Assembly (NCBI GenBank): GCA_018664265.1
Contig: JABJOR010000290.1
Coordinates: forward strand, 1 to 5,621
Origin: Rhodospirillales bacterium
GTDB lineage: Bacteria > Pseudomonadota > Alphaproteobacteria > Rhodospirillales > Casp-alpha2
Length of the DNA stretch: 5,621 nucleotides
Direction of reading: 5' to 3'
In this document: positions 1-5,621 of the stretch, piece after piece
Position numbering within the stretch: position 1 is the first letter of the stretch
How the letters are laid out: each line of letters starts with the position of its first letter
Position numbers and translations under genes: made by a program
Notes under the pieces: model-generated
What the model was told of the DNA's origin: nothing
Databases searched by the model: none
What the model saw: only the letters and a program-made list of their open reading frames with translations

Positions 1-1
1 A

Positions 2-1414
2 GAACCAGCTCCAACATCCGCCCCGGCACCTGAATTACAAGCCCCGCAACAAAACCCGACGGCTGCTTTGTTTGCAGATCAGTCATTGGATGGCTATGAG
101 GAAGAGGAAGAAGAAGAGCAGGGCAAGCCATCGGATGCAGATAATTCCCGGTTGGCTGATATTAAAATCACCGTATTTAAAGATCTTCTGGAAGCTGTCG
201 ATCTGGCAGAGCTGACAAAGCTTGAAGCCAACGCTGTGAAAGAAGAAATTTCAGATATGACGGCTGAAATTATCAGCATGCGCCGTCTCGTCCTAAGCGT
301 TCAGGAACAACAGCAAGTCGTTAGTGATATCTGTAACGATATTCTGGGACTTGGTCCGCTTGAGCCACTTATCGAACGTGACGGTATTGCCGATATCATG
401 GTCAATGGCGCCGAGCAGGTATTTATTGAGGTTGGCGGCAAGATCGAGCTGACGGACATCAAGTTCCGTGACAATGCCCAATTGATGAATATTTGCCAGC
501 GTATTGTGACCGCCGTTGGGCGTCGCGTTGATAGCTCCAGCCCGATTTGTGATGCTCGTTTGATGGATGGCTCTCGTGTAAACGTGATCGCGCCACCGCT
601 TGCAATTGATGGCGCTGCCTTGACTATTCGTAAGTTTTCCAAGGAAAAACTGACTTTCAAGGATTTGATAAATTTCAAGAGTATCACCCCGGAACTGGGG
701 CAGGTGTTGGAAGTCATTTCGGCAATTCGAGCAAACATTCTGATTTCTGGTGGTACGGGTTCGGGTAAGACCACGCTGCTCAATCTAATGACCGCCTATA
801 TTGATCCGGATGAACGTATTATCACCTGCGAAGATTCTGCGGAGCTCCAGTTACAACAGCCTCATGTGGTTCGCCTGGAAACACGCCCGCCAAACCTGGA
901 AGGTGCCGGTGAAGTGACTATGCGTGATCTGGTCAAGAACTGTCTGCGTATGCGCCCGGAACGTATTGTGGTTGGTGAGGTTCGTGGGCCGGAAGCCTTT
1001 GATTTGTTGCAAGCCATGAATACCGGGCATGATGGTTCCATGGGAACGATTCACGCAAACACCCCGCGTGAAGCGCTCAGCCGTGTTGAAAACATGATTG
1101 CCATGGGTGGATATAATCTGCCACAAAAAGCTGTGCGCGAACAAATTTCTGGCGCAGTAAATGTTATTATTCAGGCTCAACGCTTGCGTGATGGCTCTCG
1201 TAAAATTACCCATGTAACAGAAATCATCGGTATGGAAGGTGATCTGATTACGCTGCAAGACATTTGCCTGTTTGAAATTGATGGCGAAGATGAAGATGGC
1301 AAGCTGGTTGGTGCGCACAGGTTTACAGGTGTGCGTCCGCATTTTTGGGATAAAGCCCGATACTTTGGACTGGAGCAAAAATTGGCGGCTGCTCTGAATA
1401 TGTACGGTGTATAG
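2..1414 (+). CDS. cpaF: CpaF/TadA family Tad pilus assembly ATPase (5' partial)
   Basis: Hexameric secretion ATPase on the cytoplasmic side of the inner membrane; it hydrolyses ATP to power Flp/Tad pilus assembly through TadB and TadC. Residues are numbered from the TTG at 68. Walker A GGTGSGKT is at 228-235 (Lys234), the Asp-box region ITCEDSAEL at 252-260, the Walker B region [12 protein letters not shown] at 299-310 (Glu304), and the His box [12 protein letters not shown] at 320-331. The N-terminal part (about 85-200) matches the usual CpaF N-domain style ([18 protein letters not shown]). The frame is open with no stop back to base 2, encoding a Pro/Ala-rich stretch ([11 protein letters not shown]), so the true start lies left of the window and the TTG at 68 is probably internal. 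A run of seven Glu follows at residues 11-17. The stop TAG lies 2 bases before tadB. The family call is very secure; retraction activity, reported for some TadA/CpaF proteins, cannot be judged here. Confidence 0.96.
   Translation, partial: EPAPTSAPAPELQAPQQNPTAALFADQSLDGYEEEEEEEQGKPSDADNSRLADIKITVFKDLLEAVDLAELTKLEANAVKEEISDMTAEIISMRRLVLSVQEQQQVVSDICNDILGLGPLEPLIERDGIADIMVNGAEQVFIEVGGKIELTDIKFRDNAQLMNICQRIVTAVGRRVDSSSPICDARLMDGSRVNVIAPPLAIDGAALTIRKFSKEKLTFKDLINFKSITPELGQVLEVISAIRANILISGGTGSGKTTLLNLMTAYIDPDERIITCEDSAELQLQQPHVVRLETRPPNLEGAGEVTMRDLVKNCLRMRPERIVVGEVRGPEAFDLLQAMNTGHDGSMGTIHANTPREALSRVENMIAMGGYNLPQKAVREQISGAVNVIIQAQRLRDGSRKITHVTEIIGMEGDLITLQDICLFEIDGEDEDGKLVGAHRFTGVRPHFWDKARYFGLEQKLAAALNMYGV
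98..118 (+). repeat. GAA/GAG codon run encoding seven glutamates
   Basis: Seven consecutive GAA or GAG codons form a 21-base pure purine run in the N-terminal region of cpaF. It encodes an acidic tract between the Pro/Ala-rich leader and the folded N-domain, so it most likely lies in a disordered linker. The codons are mixed (GAG GAA GAG GAA GAA GAA GAG), which makes it a poor slippage substrate compared with a perfect triplet repeat. Any length change in units of three would keep the frame. Confidence 0.7.
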
Positions 1415-1416
1415 CC

Positions 1417-2400
1417 ATGCTAAAACAGCAAATCATAATGATCATCGTTGCCTCGGGCGTGTTTATGTTCGTCGTCGGCAGTGTGCTTATCGTATTTGCA
1501 ATTTTGCAACGCCCGAAAACAATATTGAAAAAGCGCGTATCACAAATTGGCACACTTGGGGAAAGTAATACAGCCGATAAAGCTGAGTCGCGTCGTGCCA
1601 AACGTATTCAGGACAAAATTAAGCAATTGGAAAGCCGAAGCCAGAAGAAGAGCTTCATGGAAGGCGTCCATACAAGTATTTTACAAGCTGGTATAGACAT
1701 GTCCCCAGCGGCATATTTTTTGATGAGTGCTGTTCTGGCTGTAGTATCTGCCCTGGTTTATCTGGTTTTGAAATTCCCGCCAATAGGTGCAATTGCCGTG
1801 GCCTTGATTTTCGGATTGCTCGTTCCGAAATTGTTTCTGAAGATGAAGGCTAATAAACGTCAAAAACTCTTTACCGCTAGTTTTGCTGATGCAACGGATC
1901 TCGTGGTTCGCGGTATTCGTTCCGGCCTTCCAGTCAATGAATGTTTCAATGTGATTGCCCGCGAATTTGAAGCCCCCCTCGGTGAAGAATTCCGACTGCT
2001 TGTGGAAGGTCAAAATCTTGGTATGACCATTGAGAGTTTGATGGAAAAAGGCATAGAGCGTATTCCAACGTCAGAATATAAATTCTTTGCTATTGTTCTC
2101 CAGATACAGCGAGCAACAGGCGGTAATTTGGCAGATACCCTGGCCAATCTTTCCTTGGTTCTTCGTGATCGCAAGAAAATGCGTGATAAAGCCAGGGCCA
2201 TGGCCAGTGAAGCTATGGCATCGGCTGGTATTATTGCGTCCCTTCCATTTGCCGTTGCCACGCTGTTATCCGTGGTGAACCCTTCTTATCTGATGGTTTT
2301 GTATTACGAGCAAACCGGGAATTATATGGTCATGGGTGGATTGTTCTGGATGTTCCTCGGGACAATGGTCATGAAAAAAATGATTAACTTCAAGATGTGA
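1417..2400 (+). CDS. tadB: TadB, inner-membrane platform protein of the Tad pilus
   Basis: Polytopic inner-membrane protein with a type II secretion F (T2SF/GspF-like) domain; with TadC it forms the platform on which the CpaF ATPase acts during pilus assembly. At 327 residues it has the usual TadB length. Hydrophobic segments are seen at about 6-30, 100-119, 121-140, 266-288 and 303-320. A basic cytoplasmic stretch lies at about 32-80, and the T2SF domain at about 150-285 contains SFADATDLVVRGIRSGLPVN (155-174). The ATG start is 2 bases after the cpaF stop. Only a weak GGTG at 1406-1409 precedes it, so translational coupling to cpaF is plausible. A second in-frame ATG (residue 8, base 1438) is possible but would trim the first hydrophobic segment. 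TadB rather than TadC is assigned from gene order, since it comes directly after the ATPase, and from the GIRSGLP motif style. Confidence 0.94.
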   Translation: MLKQQIIMIIVASGVFMFVVGSVLIVFAILQRPKTILKKRVSQIGTLGESNTADKAESRRAKRIQDKIKQLESRSQKKSFMEGVHTSILQAGIDMSPAAYFLMSAVLAVVSALVYLVLKFPPIGAIAVALIFGLLVPKLFLKMKANKRQKLFTASFADATDLVVRGIRSGLPVNECFNVIAREFEAPLGEEFRLLVEGQNLGMTIESLMEKGIERIPTSEYKFFAIVLQIQRATGGNLADTLANLSLVLRDRKKMRDKARAMASEAMASAGIIASLPFAVATLLSVVNPSYLMVLYYEQTGNYMVMGGLFWMFLGTMVMKKMINFKM

Positions 2401-2405
2401 TGTTT

Positions 2406-2409
2406 AGAG
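2406..2409 (+). promoter_or_regulatory. Weak ribosome binding site for tadC
   Basis: AGAG lies 7 bases before the ATG at 2417, inside the 16-base gap after tadB. It is a partial Shine-Dalgarno match, but it is the only purine core in the gap and supports this ATG over the in-frame ATG at residue 7 (base 2435). Confidence 0.4.
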
Positions 2410-2416
2410 AAAAATA

Positions 2417-3382
2417 ATGGCAGCACTATTTCGCATGGATTTGGCAACAATGATCGTCTGGCTTCTTGGCCTCGGCGCGATCATCGCTGTGCTGGTGTTT
2501 ATCTTTTCTTTCCTGGTTGGGAATAAACGTTCAAAGCGGATCAAGCAGGTCATTACACGCCATCGTGGGGACATGAGCTCAGCCCAAATGCAAGGATTGA
2601 ACAAAGGCTCGTCCGCCCGCCAGTTCAGAAAAGGCAAAGGCGATCTCGCCCATAAACTTGTTGAAGTTCTGAATTTACAAAATTTGATGTCTTCCAAGGA
2701 AGTTCGGATGAGCTTGGCTATGGCTGGCATGCGCGGCAATTCGGTTTTGACATATTATATTGCTTCACGTGTTGTTGGTGGGGCTGTCGGTTTCATTGGC
2801 ACATTGATATTTATCAGCCTGATGAAGGAATTTGCTTATCCGGAATTTATGAAATTTGTGTTCTCGGGTTTAGGCGGCGTTGTAGGGTTCTTTTTACCAA
2901 AAATCCTGATTTCCAATAAAGTTCAAAACCGTCAGGAACAGATGACAGCGTCTTTCCCCGATGCACTTGATTTGTTGTTGATATGTGTTGAATCCGGTTT
3001 GGGCATTGAGATGGCTTTCAGTAAAGTCACAGAAGAAATTATGGAGAATCATCCGATCTTGGCATCTGAGATCGGATTAACCTCAGCAGAATTAGCTTTT
3101 CTCGGAGATCGCCGTCAGGCCTATGAGAACTTTGCACTACGAACAGGTATGGACGTTGCAAAATCCCTTTCAACAACGCTTATCCAGTCTGAACAATACG
3201 GTACTCCCGTTGGTACAGCCCTGAAGGTTCTGGCTCAGGAAAAACGTGATGAGCGTATGTCGGCCGCGGAAAAAAAGGCTGCTGCTCTTCCGGCCAAGTT
3301 GACCGTTCCTATGATTATCTTCTTCTTACCGGTTTTGTTCATTGTGGTTATTGGTCCAGCCGCGCTTTCTCTTGGAAATTAA
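2417..3382 (+). CDS. tadC: TadC, inner-membrane platform protein of the Tad pilus
   Basis: Second GspF-like half-size platform protein, the partner of TadB in the inner membrane. It has 321 residues with hydrophobic segments at about 10-34, 110-135, 143-163 and 297-318. A basic cytoplasmic region (NKRSKRIKQVITRHR) follows the first segment. The T2SF domain runs from about 178 to 305 and contains the TadC-like motif SFPDALDLLLICVESGLG (179-196) and the conserved QSEQYGTPVGTALKVLAQ (257-274) with the basic RDERMSAAEKKA after it. The protein ends shortly after the last membrane segment, as is normal for TadC. The stop TAA is followed only 12 bases later by the epimerase gene in the same reading frame. 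No TadD-type TPR lipoprotein gene follows, which is the more usual neighbour in complete tad loci. Confidence 0.94.
   Translation: MAALFRMDLATMIVWLLGLGAIIAVLVFIFSFLVGNKRSKRIKQVITRHRGDMSSAQMQGLNKGSSARQFRKGKGDLAHKLVEVLNLQNLMSSKEVRMSLAMAGMRGNSVLTYYIASRVVGGAVGFIGTLIFISLMKEFAYPEFMKFVFSGLGGVVGFFLPKILISNKVQNRQEQMTASFPDALDLLLICVESGLGIEMAFSKVTEEIMENHPILASEIGLTSAELAFLGDRRQAYENFALRTGMDVAKSLSTTLIQSEQYGTPVGTALKVLAQEKRDERMSAAEKKAAALPAKLTVPMIIFFLPVLFIVVIGPAALSLGN
3051..3077 (+). repeat. Inverted repeat (9-bp perfect stem) inside tadC
   Basis: ATCCGATCT at 3051-3059 is the exact reverse complement of AGATCGGAT at 3069-3077, with a 9-base loop. It lies within the coding sequence (residues NHPILASEIG) and has no T-run after it, so it is not a terminator. 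It could form an mRNA hairpin, but chance occurrence in coding sequence is possible. Confidence 0.45.
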
Positions 3383-3394
3383 TTTATAAATAAA

Positions 3395-4390
3395 ATGCAA
3401 AATAACCGATCCGCTGCAGATGTCTGCCGCTTTGTTATCGTTGGGGGAGCTGGTTTCATCGGCTCTCACTTCACCGATGTTTTGTTGGCTGACGAGGCCA
3501 CAAAAGCCGTAACAATTTATGATAATTTTTCATCAGGTCATGACTGGCACATTGCGCATCATCATAAAGATGCGCGATTTCGTGTTGTTAATGCTGAAAT
3601 CGCTGATCTTGATTGTTTGCGCGAAACCCTGAGCGGACATCAGGTCGTTATTCACCTGGCATCCAACCCGGATATAGCCGCCGCCGTTCATGATCCCGAT
3701 ATTGATTTTCGCGAAGGCACAGTGTTGAGCCGGAATGTTCTGGAAGCCATGCGGCAATCAGATTGCCACAGAATTTTGTATGCTTCGGGTAGTGGTGTTT
3801 ATGGCGATTTTGGAACCACGGAAGTCATTGAGGATCAGCCCGGCATGCGACCGGTTTCCACCTATGGGGCCAGCAAGTATGCCAGTGAACATCTGATTTC
3901 GGCTTATTGTTATATGTTTGGCCTGAGCGCTTGTTGTTTTCGTTTTGGCAATGTTGTTGGGCCAAGGCAAACCCACGGGGTCGGTTTTGACTTTCTGCGA
4001 AAGCTGCGTGAGGACCCGACACAGTTGGAAATTCTTGGTGATGGAAAACAGAGCAAATCCTATATTCATGTGGAAGACACAGTGGCCGCCGTGCTTACGG
4101 CGCACCGTGGGGCCAGTGAAGATTTCAACGTTTTTAATGTCGCCACTGGTGATTATATCACGGTAACTGAAATTGCCGATCTGGCCGTGGCTGCTTTGGG
4201 GCTGGATAAGACGCAGGTAGAATATGTTTATAGTGGCGGTGATCGAGGTTGGAAAGGCGATGTGCCCGTCATACGCCTTAGTACAGACCGGATCAAAGCT
4301 TTGGGGTGGTCCTGTGAGAATTCCACCAAGCAGGCTCTGACGCGCTCTCTCGTCGCTTTGCTGGATGACCTGGAACAAGAGGCAAGCTAA
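3395..4390 (+). CDS. NAD-dependent epimerase of the extended SDR family (GalE-like)
   Basis: Cytoplasmic nucleotide-sugar epimerase, by family expected to oxidise and re-reduce a sugar ring carbon using bound NAD. The Rossmann motif GGAGFIG is at residues 17-23. The strand-end Asp of YDN (Asp43) fits binding of the NAD adenosine ribose. The catalytic YxxxK is Y157-GAS-K161, preceded by ASGSGVYG (130-137) in the Ser/Thr position. The C-terminal substrate region has RFGNVVGPRQTHGVGFDF (183-200) and the conserved KSYIHVEDTV (221-230). Length (331) is normal. The Asp-Glu pair of 4,6-dehydratases (TDEVYG) is absent, which favours an epimerase. The sequence does not look like HldD, the heptose 6-epimerase. 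The exact substrate is unknown; the neighbouring phosphatase and kinase suggest a heptose or related sugar, but this is inference. The ATG at 3395 is the only reasonable start before the Rossmann motif, and it has no visible Shine-Dalgarno sequence. Confidence 0.88.
   Translation: MQNNRSAADVCRFVIVGGAGFIGSHFTDVLLADEATKAVTIYDNFSSGHDWHIAHHHKDARFRVVNAEIADLDCLRETLSGHQVVIHLASNPDIAAAVHDPDIDFREGTVLSRNVLEAMRQSDCHRILYASGSGVYGDFGTTEVIEDQPGMRPVSTYGASKYASEHLISAYCYMFGLSACCFRFGNVVGPRQTHGVGFDFLRKLREDPTQLEILGDGKQSKSYIHVEDTVAAVLTAHRGASEDFNVFNVATGDYITVTEIADLAVAALGLDKTQVEYVYSGGDRGWKGDVPVIRLSTDRIKALGWSCENSTKQALTRSLVALLDDLEQEAS
3551..3578 (+). repeat. Inverted repeat (10-bp stem) near the 5' end of the epimerase gene
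   Basis: ATTGCGCATC at 3551-3560 pairs with GATGCGCGAT at 3569-3578, with one U.G wobble (3553 with 3576) and an 8-base loop ATCATAAA. It is inside the coding region, about 157 bases after the start codon, and lacks a following T-run. A local mRNA hairpin is possible; function is unknown and chance cannot be excluded. Confidence 0.45.
4377..4382 (+). promoter_or_regulatory. Ribosome binding site for the HAD phosphatase gene
   Basis: AAGAGG lies 7 bases before the ATG at 4390, within the last codons of the epimerase gene. The start codon overlaps the epimerase stop by one base (TAATG at 4388-4392), a typical arrangement for coupled translation. Confidence 0.65.
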
Positions 4391-4947
4391 TGACTGGTGT
4401 TGGGCTTGGGCAAGCAGTCTTTCTTGACCGTGATGGTGTTCTCAATCATCCGGTTATACGTGAAGGCAATGTTCAATCCCCGCGCACACTGGACGAGCTG
4501 AGTATTATCCAGTCTTCTATTGAAGCTTGCAATATACTGAGTGAGGCAGGGCTTAAACTGATCGGGGTCACCAATCAACCTGATATTTCTCGTGGCAAGG
4601 TCAGCCGTGAATTTATTGAGACGATCAATGATGAGATTACCCTTCAAATGGGCTTGGATATGCTTTTATACTGCCCCCATGATGATAGTGATGACTGTCA
4701 TTGTCGAAAGCCAAAATCTGGTATGTTACTGGATGGTGCAAAAGCTTTTGACATAGACCTTAGTGCCAGCATCATGGTTGGGGATCGCGCGAAGGATATT
4801 GATGCCGGGCTGAGTGCCGGGTGCCAAACAGTGTTTATTGATTTAGGGTATGATACGCCACACCCGAAAGGGGCGGATTATACTGCGCCGGATTTACGCC
4901 ACGCAGTGCCGTGGATTTTGAATACAGTTAACGAACGTAAAGGGTAA
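4390..4947 (+). CDS. HAD-IIIA phosphatase, GmhB-like (heptose bisphosphate phosphatase)
   Basis: Cytoplasmic HAD phosphatase, probably removing the 7-phosphate from D-glycero-D-manno-heptose 1,7-bisphosphate or a close analogue. HAD motif I FLDRDGVLN is at residues 11-19 (nucleophile Asp13, acid/base Asp15). Motif II is TNQ (61-63), motif III is Lys107 in CRKPKSGM, and motif IV is GDRAKDID (131-138, Asp132 and Asp136). A zinc site is visible as C95-P-H97 and C103-H-C105, the same Cys/His/Cys/Cys set as in GmhB and the HisB phosphatase domain. Only five residues separate His97 from Cys103, shorter than in E. coli GmhB, which from memory has about twelve. SPRTLDEL (30-37) is a motif I recall from HAD-IIIA members in sugar clusters. 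Length (185) is normal. The HddA-like kinase immediately downstream supports the heptose role. Histidinol phosphatase is an alternative, but there are no his genes nearby. Confidence 0.88.
   Translation: MTGVGLGQAVFLDRDGVLNHPVIREGNVQSPRTLDELSIIQSSIEACNILSEAGLKLIGVTNQPDISRGKVSREFIETINDEITLQMGLDMLLYCPHDDSDDCHCRKPKSGMLLDGAKAFDIDLSASIMVGDRAKDIDAGLSAGCQTVFIDLGYDTPHPKGADYTAPDLRHAVPWILNTVNERKG
4939..4944 (+). promoter_or_regulatory. Ribosome binding site deciding the TTG start of the kinase gene
   Basis: AAAGGG lies 8 bases before the TTG at 4953 and overlaps the end of the phosphatase gene. In this frame a TAA at 4938-4940 closes the region upstream, and no ATG or GTG lies between it and the conserved kinase N-terminus, so TTG is the best start. 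Confidence 0.6.
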
Positions 4948-4952
4948 AGCTC

Positions 4953-5621
4953 TTGATTATTACGCGGACACCATTACGCATATCTATTGGCGGCGGCGGC
5001 ACAGATTTGCCATCTTATTACGAGCCGTTCGGTGGCTTCGTCATTTCTGCGGCGATCAACAAGTATATTTATATCACGGTGAACAGGTCTTTTCGTGAAG
5101 GCTACTTTCTGAAGTATTCCAAAATTGAATCTGTGCAAAAATATTCAGAAATCGAGCACAATATTTTCCGTGAACTATTGAGCCGCCTTGAGATAAAATC
5201 GGGAACTGAAATCGTCAGTATCGCGGATGTCCCTGCTGGAACCGGAATGGGATCATCCGGAACATTCACCGTAGGATTGCTACATGCCCTGAATGCTTAT
5301 AAGCGTCAGCATATCAGCACCGACGAGCTGGCAAGGCAAGCCAATGATATTGAAATGAATATACTGGATGAGCCCTGCGGAAAACAGGATCACTATATCG
5401 CCGCTTATGGCGGAATAATGTGTCAGGAATATTGCTCAAATGGAGAGGTGAAAATCTCCCCGCTTAATATTAATGAGGCCACACTGAATGGCCTGAATGA
5501 GCATTTGATGTTGTTCTTTACCGGTTACAGCCGGACCGCTTCAGATTTGCTGCATGTTCAGAAATCCCGCTCAGAATCCGGAGATGCGACGGTGCTCGAT
5601 AATTTGCATTACATCAAGGAG
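4953..5621 (+). CDS. GHMP kinase, HddA-like heptose 7-phosphate kinase (3' partial)
   Basis: Cytoplasmic sugar kinase, probably phosphorylating C1 of D-glycero-D-manno-heptose 7-phosphate to give the 1,7-bisphosphate used by the adjacent phosphatase. The 223 codons present are open to the window edge; full-length family members are about 320-350 residues, so roughly the last third is missing. With TTG read as Met, the protein begins MIITRTPLRISIGGGGTDLP, which matches the family N-terminus and supports this start. The GHMP ATP-binding motif PAGTGMGSSGTFTVGLL is at residues 94-110. The family motif GKQDHYIAAYGGI is at 143-155, and LFFTGYSRTASDLL (187-200) also fits. It starts 5 bases after the phosphatase stop, so co-translation is likely. 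The exact sugar is inferred from family and context; fucose or other sugar kinases of the same family are the main alternatives. Similar proteins are sometimes annotated as dehydrogenase. Confidence 0.9.
   Translation, partial: MIITRTPLRISIGGGGTDLPSYYEPFGGFVISAAINKYIYITVNRSFREGYFLKYSKIESVQKYSEIEHNIFRELLSRLEIKSGTEIVSIADVPAGTGMGSSGTFTVGLLHALNAYKRQHISTDELARQANDIEMNILDEPCGKQDHYIAAYGGIMCQEYCSNGEVKISPLNINEATLNGLNEHLMLFFTGYSRTASDLLHVQKSRSESGDATVLDNLHYIKE

Noticed and set aside
68..70. TTG as the true start of the CpaF gene
   Set aside because: The frame stays open to base 2 with a plausible Pro/Ala-rich N-terminal extension, and no convincing ribosome binding site precedes the TTG (upstream is ACCCGACGGCTGCT).
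301..783. Minus-strand open frame of 160 residues opposite cpaF
   Set aside because: It overlaps the Walker A region and N-domain of a certain gene, and its translation is low-complexity Ser/Ile/Pro-rich with no family signature.
851..1378. Minus-strand open frame of 175 residues opposite cpaF
   Set aside because: It is antisense to the conserved ATPase core, with no motif and no ribosome binding context that would support a real gene.
3384..3394. Promoter -10-like TTATAAATAAA before the epimerase
   Set aside because: No -35 element lies at a proper distance (TTGGTC at 3351 is about 28 bases away), and transcription would begin at or inside the start codon. It is better seen as an A/T-rich leader.
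3758..4378. Long minus-strand open frame (206 residues) opposite the epimerase
   Set aside because: It is fully antisense to a gene with clear SDR motifs, and its translation shows no recognisable domain; it is a shadow of codon bias.
4804..4821. Direct repeat GCCGGG-N6-GCCGGG in the phosphatase gene
   Set aside because: It encodes the HAD motif IV stretch AGLSAG, where a repeated Ala-Gly pair explains the similarity.

Overview
The window reads entirely on the + strand and carries six closely packed genes: three Tad (tight adherence) pilus genes followed by three genes for sugar-nucleotide or heptose metabolism. The first gene is cut by the left edge and the last by the right edge. No intergenic gap exceeds 16 bases, so there is no long gene-free stretch, no RNA gene, no mobile element and no CRISPR array to report. 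Base composition is roughly balanced and looks even across the window. The CpaF-tadB-tadC order, the acidic Pro/Ala-rich N-terminus of CpaF and the style of its C-terminus ([14 protein letters not shown]) suggest a Gram-negative proteobacterium, most likely an alphaproteobacterium of moderate GC. That assignment is inference from sequence style, not from a search.

Left half (2-3382): the CpaF/TadA secretion ATPase (5' end missing), then TadB and TadC, the two half-size GspF-like inner-membrane platform proteins. In the Tad system the ATPase drives assembly of Flp-type pili through the TadB/TadC platform. The gaps are 2 and 16 bases, as expected for one operon.

Right half (3395-5621): an extended-SDR NAD-dependent epimerase (GalE-like), a HAD-IIIA phosphatase of the GmhB type with a zinc-binding Cys/His set, and a GHMP kinase of the HddA (D-glycero-D-manno-heptose 7-phosphate kinase) type. 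The kinase starts at a TTG codon and is open to the window end. The phosphatase and kinase are consecutive steps in the known route sedoheptulose-7-P -> heptose-7-P -> heptose-1,7-bisP -> heptose-1-P -> NDP-heptose. This half therefore looks like part of a heptose-nucleotide module, with an isomerase (GmhA) and a nucleotidyltransferase (HddC or HldE-like) expected nearby but not in view.

The most notable point is the junction: the sugar genes follow tadC by 12 bases on the same strand with no visible terminator. This suggests co-transcription and a possible link between the Tad pilus and a heptose-containing glycan. I found no clearly undescribed system; the other findings are modest.
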